A stretch of DNA of 64,000 nt from Clostridia bacterium (GCA_017536475.1 JAFXHH010000002.1:1-64000); one strand, 5' to 3'; shown: positions 32,240 to 41,347, counted from the stretch's first letter. Program-made: numbers and translations. Notes: generated by a model not told the origin, from the sequence alone.

Positions 32240-32683
32240 TTAGTTTTTTATAATATCGGCTATATCGGCGTGACTCACGTTTTTGTCGTGAAGCATCCTC
32301 ACCGTTATAGAACCGAGATTTTCAATGAGCTTGTCGTTTATCGCATCAAACGCGACGTGCATCTTGCAATCAAGCTTGCAGGGGTTTCGCGAGCACTCGT
32401 GATCGCATTCGAGACATTTCGAGATCCGCACAGGCCCGTCGATCAGCTCAATGATCTCAAGCACCTTTATCTCGTCGCCCGAGCGCGTCAGCTCGTATCC
32501 TCCCTGAACACCCTTGTAAGACCTGACGTACCCTGCCGTGTTCAGCTTGCGCAGAACCTTCAGCGCGATCTTCGGAGTAATGCAGGCGATGTCGGCCAAG
32601 GTTGCCGCGCCCGTTTTCTCTCCTATACTGTCAAGGATCAGACACATTCGGATGGCATAGTCGGCTTCTTGTGTAACCCTCAT
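32240..32683 (-). CDS. Rrf2-family Fe-S transcriptional regulator
   Basis: A 147-residue regulator with N-terminal winged helix (VTQEADYAIRMCL...LVLRKL-type recognition region) and a Cys cluster at 90, 93, 97, 102 and 106 (KCLECDHECSRNPCKLDC). This has more Cys than the three of IscR or NsrR and suggests an Fe-S cluster sensing iron, NO or oxidants. ATG 32683 follows AAAAGGAGGGC. A palindrome next to its own promoter suggests autoregulation, and the downstream rubrerythrin-ferritin-rubredoxin genes are the likely regulon. Confidence 0.88.
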   Translation of the reverse strand: MRVTQEADYAIRMCLILDSIGEKTGAATLADIACITPKIALKVLRKLNTAGYVRSYKGVQGGYELTRSGDEIKVLEIIELIDGPVRISKCLECDHECSRNPCKLDCKMHVAFDAINDKLIENLGSITVRMLHDKNVSHADIADIIKN

Positions 32684-32704
32684 ATTGACTTGCCCTCCTT
32701 TTCG

Positions 32705-32729
32705 AATGTCTACCTCTCGGGTACACATT
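32705..32729 (-). promoter_or_regulatory. Operator palindrome for the Rrf2 regulator
   Basis: AATGTCTACC-TCTCG-GGTACACATT: 10-bp arms with a single mismatch, beginning one base downstream of the -10 box. A second half-site, GGTACACATT, lies upstream at 32800-32809. Confidence 0.7.
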
Positions 32730-32730
32730 G

Positions 32731-32759
32731 ATTATAACACATCAAAAACGACTTGTCAA
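32731..32759 (-). promoter_or_regulatory. Promoter of the Rrf2/rubrerythrin/ferritin set
   Basis: On the minus strand: TTGACA (32759-32754), 17-base spacer, TATAAT (32736-32731). Confidence 0.85.
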
Positions 32760-32845
32760 TAGGTTTTTGAAAAAAATTTCAAAAAATTTTTACTAAATCG
32801 GTACACATTCGTAAACCCCTTATAGAATAAGGCTTTTCAAAACAC

Positions 32846-32880
32846 AAAAAGAGAGCCAAATCATAGATTTGCTCTCTTTT
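32846..32880 (-). terminator. Terminator after the broken propeller gene
   Basis: On the minus strand, AAAAGAGAGCAAATC / GATTTGGCTCTCTTTTT stem-loop ending in a T-run, just past the stop at 32888. Confidence 0.75.
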
Positions 32881-32887
32881 GTTATTA

Positions 32888-34051
32888 TCAGCTCTCTAAA
32901 AGTGCCTTTTTGTCGAATCTGAACTGACGAATGCATCTGTTCCCTTCACCAAGTGAGTCGAACGAGACCAATGTGCCGTCGGGATTGAATCGGTCGTGCA
33001 GATCGCATCTGCAATCGGTGTTTCCCGTGTCCTTGGAGTAAATGCTGGCGATCTTGACGCTCCTCTCGGTCTCAAAATCGTAAAGCATAATGTCTCTGTA
33101 CGGCGTTTTTTCGGGATAACCGTCACCGATAAAGCAACTCCTATCGGGATGATATATGCAGTGAATATCCGCGCGATCGATTGCAGGGTCGCCAAGCAAA
33201 CGACAAACGCCCGTAATATCATCAATAAAATATATGCCCCACTCGGGAAGCTGCGCGTAGATCATTATCTCGCGGTCATTTTTCCAATGATAATGAGAAT
33301 TTCCGCAATAATTAGTCAGATTTCTCATTTCCGACCCGTCGCGGTTGGCGGTGACGAGAATAGTCCCCCACTTGTCCCCCGCTTTTTCGGGAAAATCGCG
33401 AAGCAAGAACAAAAATCTCGAAGCAGACGGATTAAACGTAATGTGATTGACCACAAGCTTTCGGTCACAGTGCGGCTTTTCGGGAAACGCCTTGCTGAGC
33501 TGCTTGTAGCTGATGATCAGTCTTGAGGTGTTGTTCTCAACGTCAACAAGAAAAATTCCGTCGTCCTCGGGAGCATTCTCATCATAATGACGGTCTCGGT
33601 AGTTGCAATAGCCGTAGCCCGGACGAAAATTCCAAATTCTCGGGAAGTTGATCGAAAGCCCCTAGCGCCTGTCAAGCGAAAGATGCGCAAGCGGAGCGCA
33701 CAAAACACGCTCCTCACCGCTCTTGATGTTCTTGATCACACTGCAAAATTCGCCGTCTCTATAATCGTTGTAAATAACGCTCTCGTCGTCAAACCACTGC
33801 AGCAGACTGCCCTGCTGAAAATTCCACGCGCGACTCTCGGCAACCTTGTGAAACCTTTTGTCATCAAGCGTTATGTAACCGATCTCTACAATGTCGTCCG
33901 CATTCGGTATCCTGTCGTGAAACCTCACACGGTGCGCAAGATGCCGCTTCGAGTCCTTGTCGTAAGGCTGAAGATCGTAATACGCAAAAAAATAGTCAAA
34001 TTCATCATCGGGACTTATAGTCTCTATCTCAACTCTCGAAAATTCCGCCAT
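32888..34051 (-). pseudogene. Beta-propeller (TolB/oligogalacturonate-lyase-like) gene split by an in-frame TAG
   Basis: A single 388-codon reading frame encodes a WD/TolB-like propeller, but codon 130 is TAG (33664-33662). Protein-like sequence continues in the same frame on both sides: SLDRR before the stop, and GLSINFPRIWNFRPGYGYC immediately after it. Blade-like repeats follow, such as MLYDFETERSVKIASI and FNPSASRFLFLLRD. Cytoplasmic; related proteins act on pectin oligosaccharides or are binding propellers. Promoter, palindrome, AAGGAGG site and terminator are all intact, so the inactivation looks recent, or the stop may be read through. A GTG restart at 33454 could make a C-terminal piece. 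Confidence 0.7.
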
Positions 34052-34063
34052 TTCGTCCTCCTT

Positions 34064-34080
34064 GAAGTCATTTTGACTTC
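34064..34080 (-). promoter_or_regulatory. Palindrome in the leader of the propeller gene
   Basis: GAAGTCA-TTT-TGACTTC, a perfect 7-bp inverted repeat between the predicted transcription start and the ribosome site. Either an operator or a leader hairpin next to the AAGGAGG site. Confidence 0.55.
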
Positions 34081-34090
34081 CATTATACAC

Positions 34091-34119
34091 ATTATACCGC
34101 ATTTTTCTCGCCACTTCAA
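34091..34119 (-). promoter_or_regulatory. Promoter of the propeller gene
   Basis: On the minus strand: TTGAAG (34119-34114), 17-base spacer, TATAAT (34096-34091). A second TATAAT follows at 34087-34082. Confidence 0.7.
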
Positions 34120-34181
34120 CCACTTTTCTAAAAACTCCCGCTTTTCGTATAACAAACACTGCCGTCCTTCTCTTTCCCGAA

Positions 34182-34320
34182 AAGTTTTTGGAGTGGGTAG
34201 GGGGTGTTGCACAGCAAGCTGTGCTGCGAGTTTTGCTCGCAAAACATCGCTACGCTGTCGGCAAAGCCGACAAGCTAGGGGGAGAGGGCGGCTTTTCCAA
34301 AAAGTCACCCTCTCCCCCTA
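34182..34320. repeat. Multi-hairpin intergenic element
   Basis: About 140 bases with consecutive stems: GCACAGC/GCTGTGC (34209-34224), GCGAG/CTCGC (34226-34240), TGTCGGC/GCCGACA (34256-34273), and a long imperfect palindrome of AGGGGGAGAGGG / CCCTCTCCCCCT (34277-34320). It is noncoding, at the 3' side of the SGNH gene. It has the same architecture as 36493-36622. Confidence 0.65.
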
Positions 34321-34348
34321 AATTAATCCTTTATCTTACTGTGCCGCA

Positions 34349-35608
34349 TCAACCAAAGAAATATATATCGGACGCCCCGGAGTCGTAAATTACTCCCGTT
34401 TTTGGATAGTCACCCAATATTCTTTTAACGTCGGATTGCGAAACGAATTGATTTCCGGCTCTCGTAGGTATCTCTCCGTATATAGCACGGTAGATCATGT
34501 GCGCGCCTACATATCCTGCCATGGGAGTGCTGTGCAAATGCTGATCGTCAATACAGAAATCCCATTTATTTCCGCCATTGTCGATAAAGGCCTGCACCTC
34601 ATCCTTCCAATTAAGAAGATAGACTCCTTTAACCCTTTTATGAGCATATTTTACAGATCCCGCTTGCTCGTTGTGTGCCGGGAACATAACGAGAGCAGTT
34701 TCCGAAGCGTCGCAAGCCTCCTTCAAAACCGCAAGATGCGTTGCCTGATCGTTGCTGTAAAAGCCGCAAATAAACACCGCGCCGTACATCCCGCTTCTGA
34801 TGTCATCCATAATAAGCTCATCGTAAGCGAAGGTTTCAACGAGAGCGTATCCGATGGATATGTGATCCACAACTGTATGCTTCCCGTTTCGGTCGATCAT
34901 TTCCTGCAAAATGCTTCCGACCCTTGACGAGTGGATAAAGCTGTTTCCCAAAATAAGAACCCTGTCAGCGTTGCTATTTTCTATATCGATAATACCAAAC
35001 TGAGGATCAGATCCTACCTTTTTGAATTGCGCGTATGTCTTTATCTTGTTTATGGCTGCCTCGCTGAGCTCCTGATAGTCGACCGTGAGAGCTATCCTTT
35101 GCGTCTCGTCGTTTACAGAAAAGTCAAAACAGATGCGATGCCTGTATGCTCCGCTTGAAACAGACTTTTCAATACTTATACTAATGTCCTGTTCGCCCGA
35201 ATCCTCGGAGTAATTAGACAACTCCTTCCAATCGGAGTCCTTGCCGTCCGAGCCGAAAATAACTTCGCCGATATGTCTGCCGTTGGTGTATATATTGAAG
35301 ATGCTTTTGGATTGCTTTTCAAATCTCCAATCCTCAGGCATACGTAAGGATAGCCCAAACGCGCTTCCGTCCGCCGCAAAGCAGCTGGTTATATAATCCT
35401 TCGGCTCAACTCTGTCTATTTCAAGATAACCCGTATCAGACTCGGCAGTCTCGGTTTCCGTCAGAGTAGTTTCAGCCCCTGTCTCATCAATCGTCCCGAC
35501 GGTCGTTTCGATCCCGTCGCCATCGCCCGAGCCGATACCGCAGGAGCAGAGCAACAGGACAACAAGCAACAAAGCTGCGAAAACACTTTTTGTCATTTTC
35601 GCAGCCAT
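34349..35608 (-). CDS. SGNH-hydrolase-like lipoprotein
   Basis: A 419-residue exported protein. Signal peptide with lipobox region LLLCSCG (Cys near 23), a Thr/Glu/Gly-rich linker, a beta-rich domain (about 55-185), then an SGNH/GDSL-like domain. That domain carries LILGNSFIHS (Ser nucleophile) and, at the C terminus, DDQHLHSTPMAG, giving the Asp-x-x-His pair. Likely an esterase or deacetylase at the cell surface, acting on decorated glycans. Start uncertain: 35608 is chosen because a TATAAT-like box lies upstream of it and AAAGG is adjacent; ATG 35647 or 35596 are alternatives. Confidence 0.72.
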   Translation of the reverse strand: MAAKMTKSVFAALLLVVLLLCSCGIGSGDGDGIETTVGTIDETGAETTLTETETAESDTGYLEIDRVEPKDYITSCFAADGSAFGLSLRMPEDWRFEKQSKSIFNIYTNGRHIGEVIFGSDGKDSDWKELSNYSEDSGEQDISISIEKSVSSGAYRHRICFDFSVNDETQRIALTVDYQELSEAAINKIKTYAQFKKVGSDPQFGIIDIENSNADRVLILGNSFIHSSRVGSILQEMIDRNGKHTVVDHISIGYALVETFAYDELIMDDIRSGMYGAVFICGFYSNDQATHLAVLKEACDASETALVMFPAHNEQAGSVKYAHKRVKGVYLLNWKDEVQAFIDNGGNKWDFCIDDQHLHSTPMAGYVGAHMIYRAIYGEIPTRAGNQFVSQSDVKRILGDYPKTGVIYDSGASDIYFFG

Positions 35609-35671
35609 AGCCTTTGTTATATGCTTATTATAAAATACCGCTTTCATCAGTAAATATCAAAAAATCTCAAA

Positions 35672-36427
35672 TCACTGTGCCGCTTCAACGATAGCCGCGA
35701 AAGCCGCAGACTTGAGCGATGCGCCGCCGATAAGACCGCCGTCAACGTTCTCCTTGGAAAGAAGCTCTGCAGCGTTCTTGTCGTTCATAGATCCGCCGTA
35801 CTGAACGGTAGTAGCCTCTGCAACAGACGCTCCGAACATCTCGGCAACCGCCGCGCGAACGTAACCGTTACCCTCGTCAGCCTGATCAGCGGTAGCGGTA
35901 ACACCCGTACCGATAGCCCAAACGGGCTCGTAAGCGATGATAACGTTCTTCATCTGCTCTGCAGTAACGTTTGTAAGCGCCATCTTGGTCTGGAACTTAA
36001 GAAGAGTCTCGGTGTAGCCAAGCTCTCTCTGCTCAAGAGTCTCACCAACGCAAACGATAGCCTTCAGACCTGCGTTAAGAGCCGCAAGAGTGCGGAGGTT
36101 AACGGTCTGATCGGTCTCGCCAAAGTACTGTCTTCTCTCGGAGTGACCGATAACAACGTACTCAACGCCTGCCTCAACGAGCATCTCTGCGGAGATCTCG
36201 CCGGTGTAAGCGCCCGATGCCTTGAAGTGAACGTTCTCCGCACCGATCTTTATGTTAGAGCCTGCAGCAGCCTCGATTGCCGCGGGAACGTCGATCGCGG
36301 GTACGCAAAGTACCACGTCGCAGTTGTCCTTGCCTGCAACGAGAGGCTTCATTTCCTCAATAAGCGCCTTTGCCTTATTGGGAGTCATATTCATTTTCCA
36401 GTTTCCTGCAATTACGTATCTTCTCAT
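35672..36427 (-). CDS. tpiA: Triosephosphate isomerase
   Basis: A 251-residue glycolytic enzyme interconverting dihydroxyacetone phosphate and glyceraldehyde-3-phosphate. Signatures: GNWKMN with catalytic Lys, VVIGHSERR with catalytic His, and AYEPVWAIGTG with catalytic Glu; phosphate loop GGSMN. It follows pgk on the same strand, separated by about 210 bases of hairpin-rich sequence. The ribosome site is GAGGATATTTT. Confidence 0.96.
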   Translation of the reverse strand: MRRYVIAGNWKMNMTPNKAKALIEEMKPLVAGKDNCDVVLCVPAIDVPAAIEAAAGSNIKIGAENVHFKASGAYTGEISAEMLVEAGVEYVVIGHSERRQYFGETDQTVNLRTLAALNAGLKAIVCVGETLEQRELGYTETLLKFQTKMALTNVTAEQMKNVIIAYEPVWAIGTGVTATADQADEGNGYVRAAVAEMFGASVAEATTVQYGGSMNDKNAAELLSKENVDGGLIGGASLKSAAFAAIVEAAQ

Positions 36428-36492
36428 TTTAAAATATCCTCATTATGTATTTTTTGAAAGTTTCGCTCAAGCCTTTTCAAAGGCTTGGCTGA

Positions 36493-36622
36493 GCCGCCGA
36501 GCTCGGCGGTCGCTCGTCGCAACGAGCGAAAATCCCCTATCCTTTCTAAGCGCCACGGAGGGGGAATTTCCAAAGCTTATCAAGCTTTGGAAAGGGGGAA
36601 CCACACAAGTGGGGGGTTCCCC
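36493..36622. repeat. Multi-hairpin element between pgk and tpiA
   Basis: Consecutive stems: CCGCCGAG/CTCGGCGG (around 36493-36510), CGCTCGT/ACGAGCG (36511-36528), a 12-bp perfect stem TTTCCAAAGCTT/AAGCTTTGGAAA (36567-36593), and GGGGAACC/GGTTCCCC (around 36595-36622). Noncoding. It lies inside a glycolytic operon, where it may process or stabilise the message. Confidence 0.7.
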
Positions 36623-36639
36623 TTTCATCTGCATATATC

Positions 36640-37959
36640 TTACTTATCCTGAAGTGCTGCGATTCCGGGCAGCTCAAGTCCCTCAAGGAACTCGAGAGAA
36701 GCTCCGCCGCCGGTGGAAATGTGGGTGATTCTGTCAGCAAATCCGAGAGTCTCACAAGCCGCCGCAGAGTCGCCACCGCCAACGATAGTTGTAGCATCGC
36801 TGTCAGCAAGAGCCTGAGCAACCGCAATAGTTCCCTTTGCGAGAGTGGGGTTCTCGAAAACGCCCATAGGACCGTTCCAAACGACAGTCTTTGCAGCCTT
36901 GACCGCATTTGCGTAAAGCTCCATAGTCTTTGTACCGATATCAAGACCCTCCTTGTCAGCAGGGATCTTGTCAGCATCTACGATCTCAACGTCAACGGGA
37001 GCGTCGATGGGGTTCGGGAAACCATCAGCAACAGTGGTATCGATGGGAAGAAGAAGCTGAACGCCGTTAGCCTCTGCCTTAGCCATCATTTCCTTGCAGT
37101 AGTCGATCTTCTCAGTGTCAAGCAGAGAGTTACCTACGCCGTAGCCCTTAGCCGCGAGGAAGGTGTACGCCATACCGCCGCCGATGATGAGGGTGTCGAC
37201 CTTGCCGAGAAGGTTGTTGATAACGTTGAGCTTGTCGGAAACCTTTGCGCCGCCGAGAATAGCAACGAAGGGTCTTTCGGGATCTGCGAGAGCCTTACCC
37301 ATAACGCCGATCTCCTTGCCGATAAGATAACCGCAAACTGCGGGAAGATAAGCCGCAACACCTGCAGTGGATGCGTGTGCACGGTGAGCAGTACCGAACG
37401 CGTCGTTAACGTAGAGGCCGCCCTCGCCGCAAAGATCAGCAAGTGCCTTTGCAAATTCAGGCTTGTTCTTCTCCTCGCCTGCGTCGAAACGAACGTTCTC
37501 GAGAAGCACGCAGGTTCCGTTTTCCATAGCCGCGATCTTCGCCTTGGCATCGTCGCCGATGATATCGGTAGCGTGAACTACCTTGCCGTCGAGATATTCG
37601 TTGAGCTTGTCCGCAACGATCTTGAGGGAGAACTTCTTGACGTCCTTCTTTGCCTTTTCAAGATACTCCGCGGTAGCCGCAGCCTGCTCGGACTCGGGAA
37701 GCTCTGCAACCTTCTTAAGCTCCTTCTTGGTGAGCTTGAAATCAGGGGTGAATACGTTGTGAGGCTTGCCCATGTGGGAAGCAAGAATAACCTTTGCGCC
37801 CTTAGCCATAAGGTACTTGATCGTAGGAAGCGCCTCAACGATTCTCTTGTCAGAGGTGATAACGCCATCCTTGCTGGGTACGTTGAAATCGCAGCGAACG
37901 AACACCTTTGTGCCGGGATTGATAACAACGTCTTCAATAGACTTCTTGTTGTAGGTCAT
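36640..37959 (-). CDS. pgk: Phosphoglycerate kinase
   Basis: A 439-residue glycolytic enzyme making ATP from 1,3-bisphosphoglycerate. Signatures: [10 protein letters not shown], the substrate-binding [26 protein letters not shown] and, near the C terminus, GGGDSAAA. It is longer than the usual 395-400 residues, with an insertion around residues 75-120 ([14 protein letters not shown]...), as seen in some Clostridia. ATG 37959 follows AAAGGCGG; the ATG at 37992 lacks a site. Confidence 0.95.
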   Translation of the reverse strand: MTYNKKSIEDVVINPGTKVFVRCDFNVPSKDGVITSDKRIVEALPTIKYLMAKGAKVILASHMGKPHNVFTPDFKLTKKELKKVAELPESEQAAATAEYLEKAKKDVKKFSLKIVADKLNEYLDGKVVHATDIIGDDAKAKIAAMENGTCVLLENVRFDAGEEKNKPEFAKALADLCGEGGLYVNDAFGTAHRAHASTAGVAAYLPAVCGYLIGKEIGVMGKALADPERPFVAILGGAKVSDKLNVINNLLGKVDTLIIGGGMAYTFLAAKGYGVGNSLLDTEKIDYCKEMMAKAEANGVQLLLPIDTTVADGFPNPIDAPVDVEIVDADKIPADKEGLDIGTKTMELYANAVKAAKTVVWNGPMGVFENPTLAKGTIAVAQALADSDATTIVGGGDSAAACETLGFADRITHISTGGGASLEFLEGLELPGIAALQDK

Positions 37960-38111
37960 GATAAATTCCGCCTTTCTTATTTTGATCGGCATTTCGCCAA
38001 AATTTTTACCAAATTATAGTTTACCACAAATTTATATATTTATCAAGTGGTAGAAAGTAAATTTTTGCGTCTAGACGACGATTTTTTTGTTGCAGATTGC
38101 CAAATACCCCG

Positions 38112-39533
38112 TCAGATCGCCAAGCTCTCGGTTTTTTCTGCCGCATCCGACATCAGCCGCGCGTTGCGTTTACGCACCATTATCCTATAAGCCACCACGC
38201 AACACGCAAAATGCCCCAATATCGTGATCGCCCACGTAACGGGATAGGCAAGATACAAAACCGAAATGTTTCCCGGGAATATCGGGCAGACCGTGTATAT
38301 CCAAACTATACGCAGCAAGCACGAGCCGAATATCGAAACTCCCATCGGCAAGACAGACTTGCCCATTCCGCGAAGCGTGCCGCTGAGCACCTCCATTATA
38401 CCGCACAAAAAGTACGTCGTGCAGATCATACTCATTCGGTTAGCTCCCGCCTGCCGTATCGCAACCTGTATCGGCGCTTCTCCGGGCTTGTATATCTCAA
38501 GAAGCGGCTCGTGGAAAACATACGCAAGCGTTCCGAGAAGCACGCCCAAAGCAGTTACTATCAGCACCGATAAAAGCACTATCTTTTTGATCCTTTCGAG
38601 CTTGCCCGCGCCCACGTGCTGGCCCACGAAGGTCAGCGTCGCCTGATATACCGCGTTCATCGCCACGTATATAAACGACTCGATGTTGTTAGCGGCGGTA
38701 TTGCCCGAAACGGCAATATCGCCGTACTGATTAATGCTCGACTGGATAAGCACGTTCGACAAAGAGAACACCACGCTCTGCACGCTCGCGGGAACGCCCG
38801 TGCGAACGATATCGGCGAGCTCGCATTTATACGCCCTGACGTCGCGAATCCGAATTCGGCAAGGTCCGCTTGTCCTCATCATAAATACGACGATCATCAA
38901 AGCAGACGCAACCTGAGAAGCGCTCGTGGCGATACCGACTCCGACAGCTCCCATGCCAAATCCGAGAACCATAACCAGATTCAGAGCTACGTTGATTATT
39001 CCCGACAGCGCAAGGAAGATAAGCGGTCTTTTGGAGTCTCCCGACGAGCGTAGCGCCGCCGCCAGAAAATTGTATATCAGACCCGCAGGAATACCAACGA
39101 AATAAGCCTTCATGTACGGCACCGCCTCAACGAGCAGGTTTTCGGGTGTCTGCATCATAAGCAGAAGCGGCTCTGCCATAAAAAACCCAAAGATACCAAC
39201 GGCTATTCCGAAAACGATTCCGAGGAAAAGCGACGTGTGAACAAGCCGCCTGACCTTCTCATCATCCTTCGCGCCGATCGCGTGTGCCACGCAAATGCTC
39301 GTTCCGACGCTAAGTCCGATAAACGCATTCACTATAAGATTGATAAGAGATCCGCACGCACCGACCGCCCCCATCGCAAAGTCGCTCGCAAATCTTCCCA
39401 CCACGATCATATCCGCCGCATTGTAAAAGACCTGCAAAATTCCGGTCGCAATAAGCGGCAGAGAATATTTTATAAGCTTCGGGAGCAACGCCCCTTCGGT
39501 CATGTCGTATTGCTGTTTAGCTTTCGTCGCCAT
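38112..39533 (-). CDS. MATE-family multidrug/cation antiporter
   Basis: A 473-residue membrane protein with about 12 helices in two MatE halves. Typical segments are FYNAADMIVVGRF and GACGSLINLIVNAFIGLSVGTS near the N terminus, and FVGQHVGAGKLERIKK in the second half. It exports drugs or metabolites using Na+ or H+. ATG 39533 follows GGAGGCGATTTTGG. Monocistronic, divergent from the DJ-1 gene. Confidence 0.9.
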   Translation of the reverse strand: MATKAKQQYDMTEGALLPKLIKYSLPLIATGILQVFYNAADMIVVGRFASDFAMGAVGACGSLINLIVNAFIGLSVGTSICVAHAIGAKDDEKVRRLVHTSLFLGIVFGIAVGIFGFFMAEPLLLMMQTPENLLVEAVPYMKAYFVGIPAGLIYNFLAAALRSSGDSKRPLIFLALSGIINVALNLVMVLGFGMGAVGVGIATSASQVASALMIVVFMMRTSGPCRIRIRDVRAYKCELADIVRTGVPASVQSVVFSLSNVLIQSSINQYGDIAVSGNTAANNIESFIYVAMNAVYQATLTFVGQHVGAGKLERIKKIVLLSVLIVTALGVLLGTLAYVFHEPLLEIYKPGEAPIQVAIRQAGANRMSMICTTYFLCGIMEVLSGTLRGMGKSVLPMGVSIFGSCLLRIVWIYTVCPIFPGNISVLYLAYPVTWAITILGHFACCVVAYRIMVRKRNARLMSDAAEKTESLAI

Positions 39534-39651
39534 CCAAAATCGCCTCCACCGCGCAAACGTCCGCAAAATATCTCATTTTAATTATAGTACCTGAAAAACC
39601 AAAGGTCAAGTCCTTTCGGAAAAATAAATAAAATTCTTTCCCCGCCCCGCG

Positions 39652-39680
39652 TTGACAAAAGGAGGCGCGTGTGTTATAAT
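39652..39680 (+). promoter_or_regulatory. Promoter of the DJ-1/CPBP pair
   Basis: TTGACA 39652-39657, 17-base spacer, TATAAT 39675-39680. Confidence 0.85.
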
Positions 39681-39723
39681 TTTTTATAGAAAAGAAAGCA
39701 AAAACCCGAAAGGAAGAAAAACT

Positions 39724-40266
39724 ATGATATATATGTTTTTAGCCGACGGCTTTGAAGAGGTCGAAGCGCTTTGTCCGCTTGATATCCTCCGCCGCGCAGG
39801 ACTCGAGGTCACCACGGTCGGCATCGGCAAGGATACTATAATCGGCGCTCACGGAATCACCGTGCAAGCCGATATCCCCGACGTTATGTACCGCGATTCA
39901 AGCCCCGATATGATCATTCTCCCCGGCGGAATGCCCGGATCGAGCAATCTCGACCAGTCCAAGACCGTCGACGCCGCGCTCCGCGCCGCATCACGAAAGG
40001 GAGCATATCTCTGCGCTATCTGCGCCGCACCTATGGTGCTCGGCAAACGCGGATATTTGAACGGTAAGAGAGCAGTCTGCTACCCCGGATTTGAACAATA
40101 CCTTGAGGGCGCAACGGTATCAGAGACCGAGACCGTAGTCCGCGACGGCAACGTGATCACCGCAAAGGCCATGGGTGTCGCACTCGAATTCGGACTTGAG
40201 CTCGTCCGTGCGCTTAAGGATGACGAGACCGCCAACCAGATCAAAAAATCGATCTTCGCAAAGTAA
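39724..40266 (+). CDS. DJ-1/PfpI-family protein (YajL/ThiJ-like)
   Basis: A 180-residue flavodoxin-like protein. The conserved nucleophile Cys is in YLCAICAAPMVLG, and the partner acidic residue in the N-terminal FEEVEALCPLDILRRAG. Members act as glyoxalases, deglycase-type or redox chaperones; many are labelled ThiJ. ATG 39724 follows GAAAGGAAG. The CPBP gene follows four bases after its stop. Confidence 0.9.
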   Translation: MIYMFLADGFEEVEALCPLDILRRAGLEVTTVGIGKDTIIGAHGITVQADIPDVMYRDSSPDMIILPGGMPGSSNLDQSKTVDAALRAASRKGAYLCAICAAPMVLGKRGYLNGKRAVCYPGFEQYLEGATVSETETVVRDGNVITAKAMGVALEFGLELVRALKDDETANQIKKSIFAK

Positions 40267-40270
40267 AAGA

Positions 40271-41278
40271 ATGAAAAACAGAATAAAGAAGATCAAAAAA
40301 TCGATAGGTGATATCCCCGCCGCCCCCGACGCGAGAGCATTCTTGCCAATATTGCTCGTGACCGTTTGTATGGCGGTCGCATTCTTAGCGGTGATCATCG
40401 ACAGATTCATCTATCCCTTCGGCAAAGACCTGCTCTCGCCGATCATAGCGCAGCTTATCGCTATGCTCATCCCCGCATATCTCTGTATGCTCATCCTCTG
40501 CCCCGAGAAAAAGCTCTCCGCGCAGCTTAAGGGAGTAGGTATGGCGAAGATCGGGTACGAATACGTGTTTTTCCTTATCTTCGCTTCCCTTTTTCTCGTA
40601 TCCACGGCGCTTGTGCTTAATATTATTTTCGGCGGAGTCTACGCCTCATCCGAGGGATTTACCCTGCTTGGCGCCTTCACCGCAGGAGAGAACGAATATA
40701 CCGTAAATACACTCTATCTTATCATCGTGTACGCGGTTATTCCCGCAGTCGTCGAGGAGCTGGTGTTCAGAGGGATAGTTTATAGCGAGCTTTCCAAGAT
40801 AAGCGAAGGACTTGCGTGCTGTGTGTCCTCACTCTTGTCAGCACTGTTCGCCTTCACGCTCGGAGGATTGCCCGCCGCGTTCTTCTGCGCCCTCGCATAT
40901 TGCTTTGTCAGATTTACGACGGGCTCGCTGATCTCGTGCATGATACTGCACTTCATCTATAATCTCTACGGACTGTTTATCAATACGAACGTCTCAAAAT
41001 ATTTCATATCGTCTCAAAACAACGCCCTGCTGATCGTCATAATAATCGGCGCGTGGCTTGTAAGCACGGCTCTATTCGTGTCCGAGGCGGCAAGAGTATA
41101 TAGAACGAAGGCGGCAAGAGTGGCAGACGGAGAAGAAAGCTCACGCGTGCCCAAGATCAAGCGTCAAGAGCTGTTTGGAGAGATCAAAAGCGCGTTTGTA
41201 TATACTCCTACCCTCGTTTGCGCCATCGTTACATTTGCACTCTGTATTGCAATAACGCTTATTGGATTTTTTGCATAA
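40271..41278 (+). CDS. CPBP (CAAX protease/bacteriocin-processing) family membrane protein
   Basis: A 335-residue protein with about eight helices. The Glu-Glu-x-x-x-Arg motif is present (VVEELVFRGIVY), and the last motif HxxxN is present (LHFIYN). The middle FxxxH motif reads FAFTL, so its His is replaced and protease activity is doubtful. A Lys/Arg-rich stretch leads the protein. It is co-transcribed with the DJ-1 gene. Confidence 0.82.
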   Translation: MKNRIKKIKKSIGDIPAAPDARAFLPILLVTVCMAVAFLAVIIDRFIYPFGKDLLSPIIAQLIAMLIPAYLCMLILCPEKKLSAQLKGVGMAKIGYEYVFFLIFASLFLVSTALVLNIIFGGVYASSEGFTLLGAFTAGENEYTVNTLYLIIVYAVIPAVVEELVFRGIVYSELSKISEGLACCVSSLLSALFAFTLGGLPAAFFCALAYCFVRFTTGSLISCMILHFIYNLYGLFINTNVSKYFISSQNNALLIVIIIGAWLVSTALFVSEAARVYRTKAARVADGEESSRVPKIKRQELFGEIKSAFVYTPTLVCAIVTFALCIAITLIGFFA

Positions 41279-41280
41279 AT

Positions 41281-41347
41281 AAAGATCACCACAGACCAAT
41301 GGAGGCATTTTTGCCCGACATAAGCCCGTGGTGATCTTGTTTTTTTC
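41281..41347 (+). terminator. Terminator after the CPBP gene
   Basis: AAGATCACCAC (around 41282) pairs with GTGGTGATCTT (around 41328-41338), followed by GTTTTTTTC. The loop of about 35 bases is long. Confidence 0.7.

Noticed and set aside
33662..33664. TAG as a recoded sense codon (for example pyrrolysine)
   Set aside because: At least one gene here (stop at 197-199) ends normally in TAG, and no pyl gene is visible. Recent nonsense mutation is simpler, though not proven.
36721..38019. Long plus-strand open frame (432 codons) over pgk
   Set aside because: Antisense to a certain pgk gene; its composition is that of a reverse-frame shadow.
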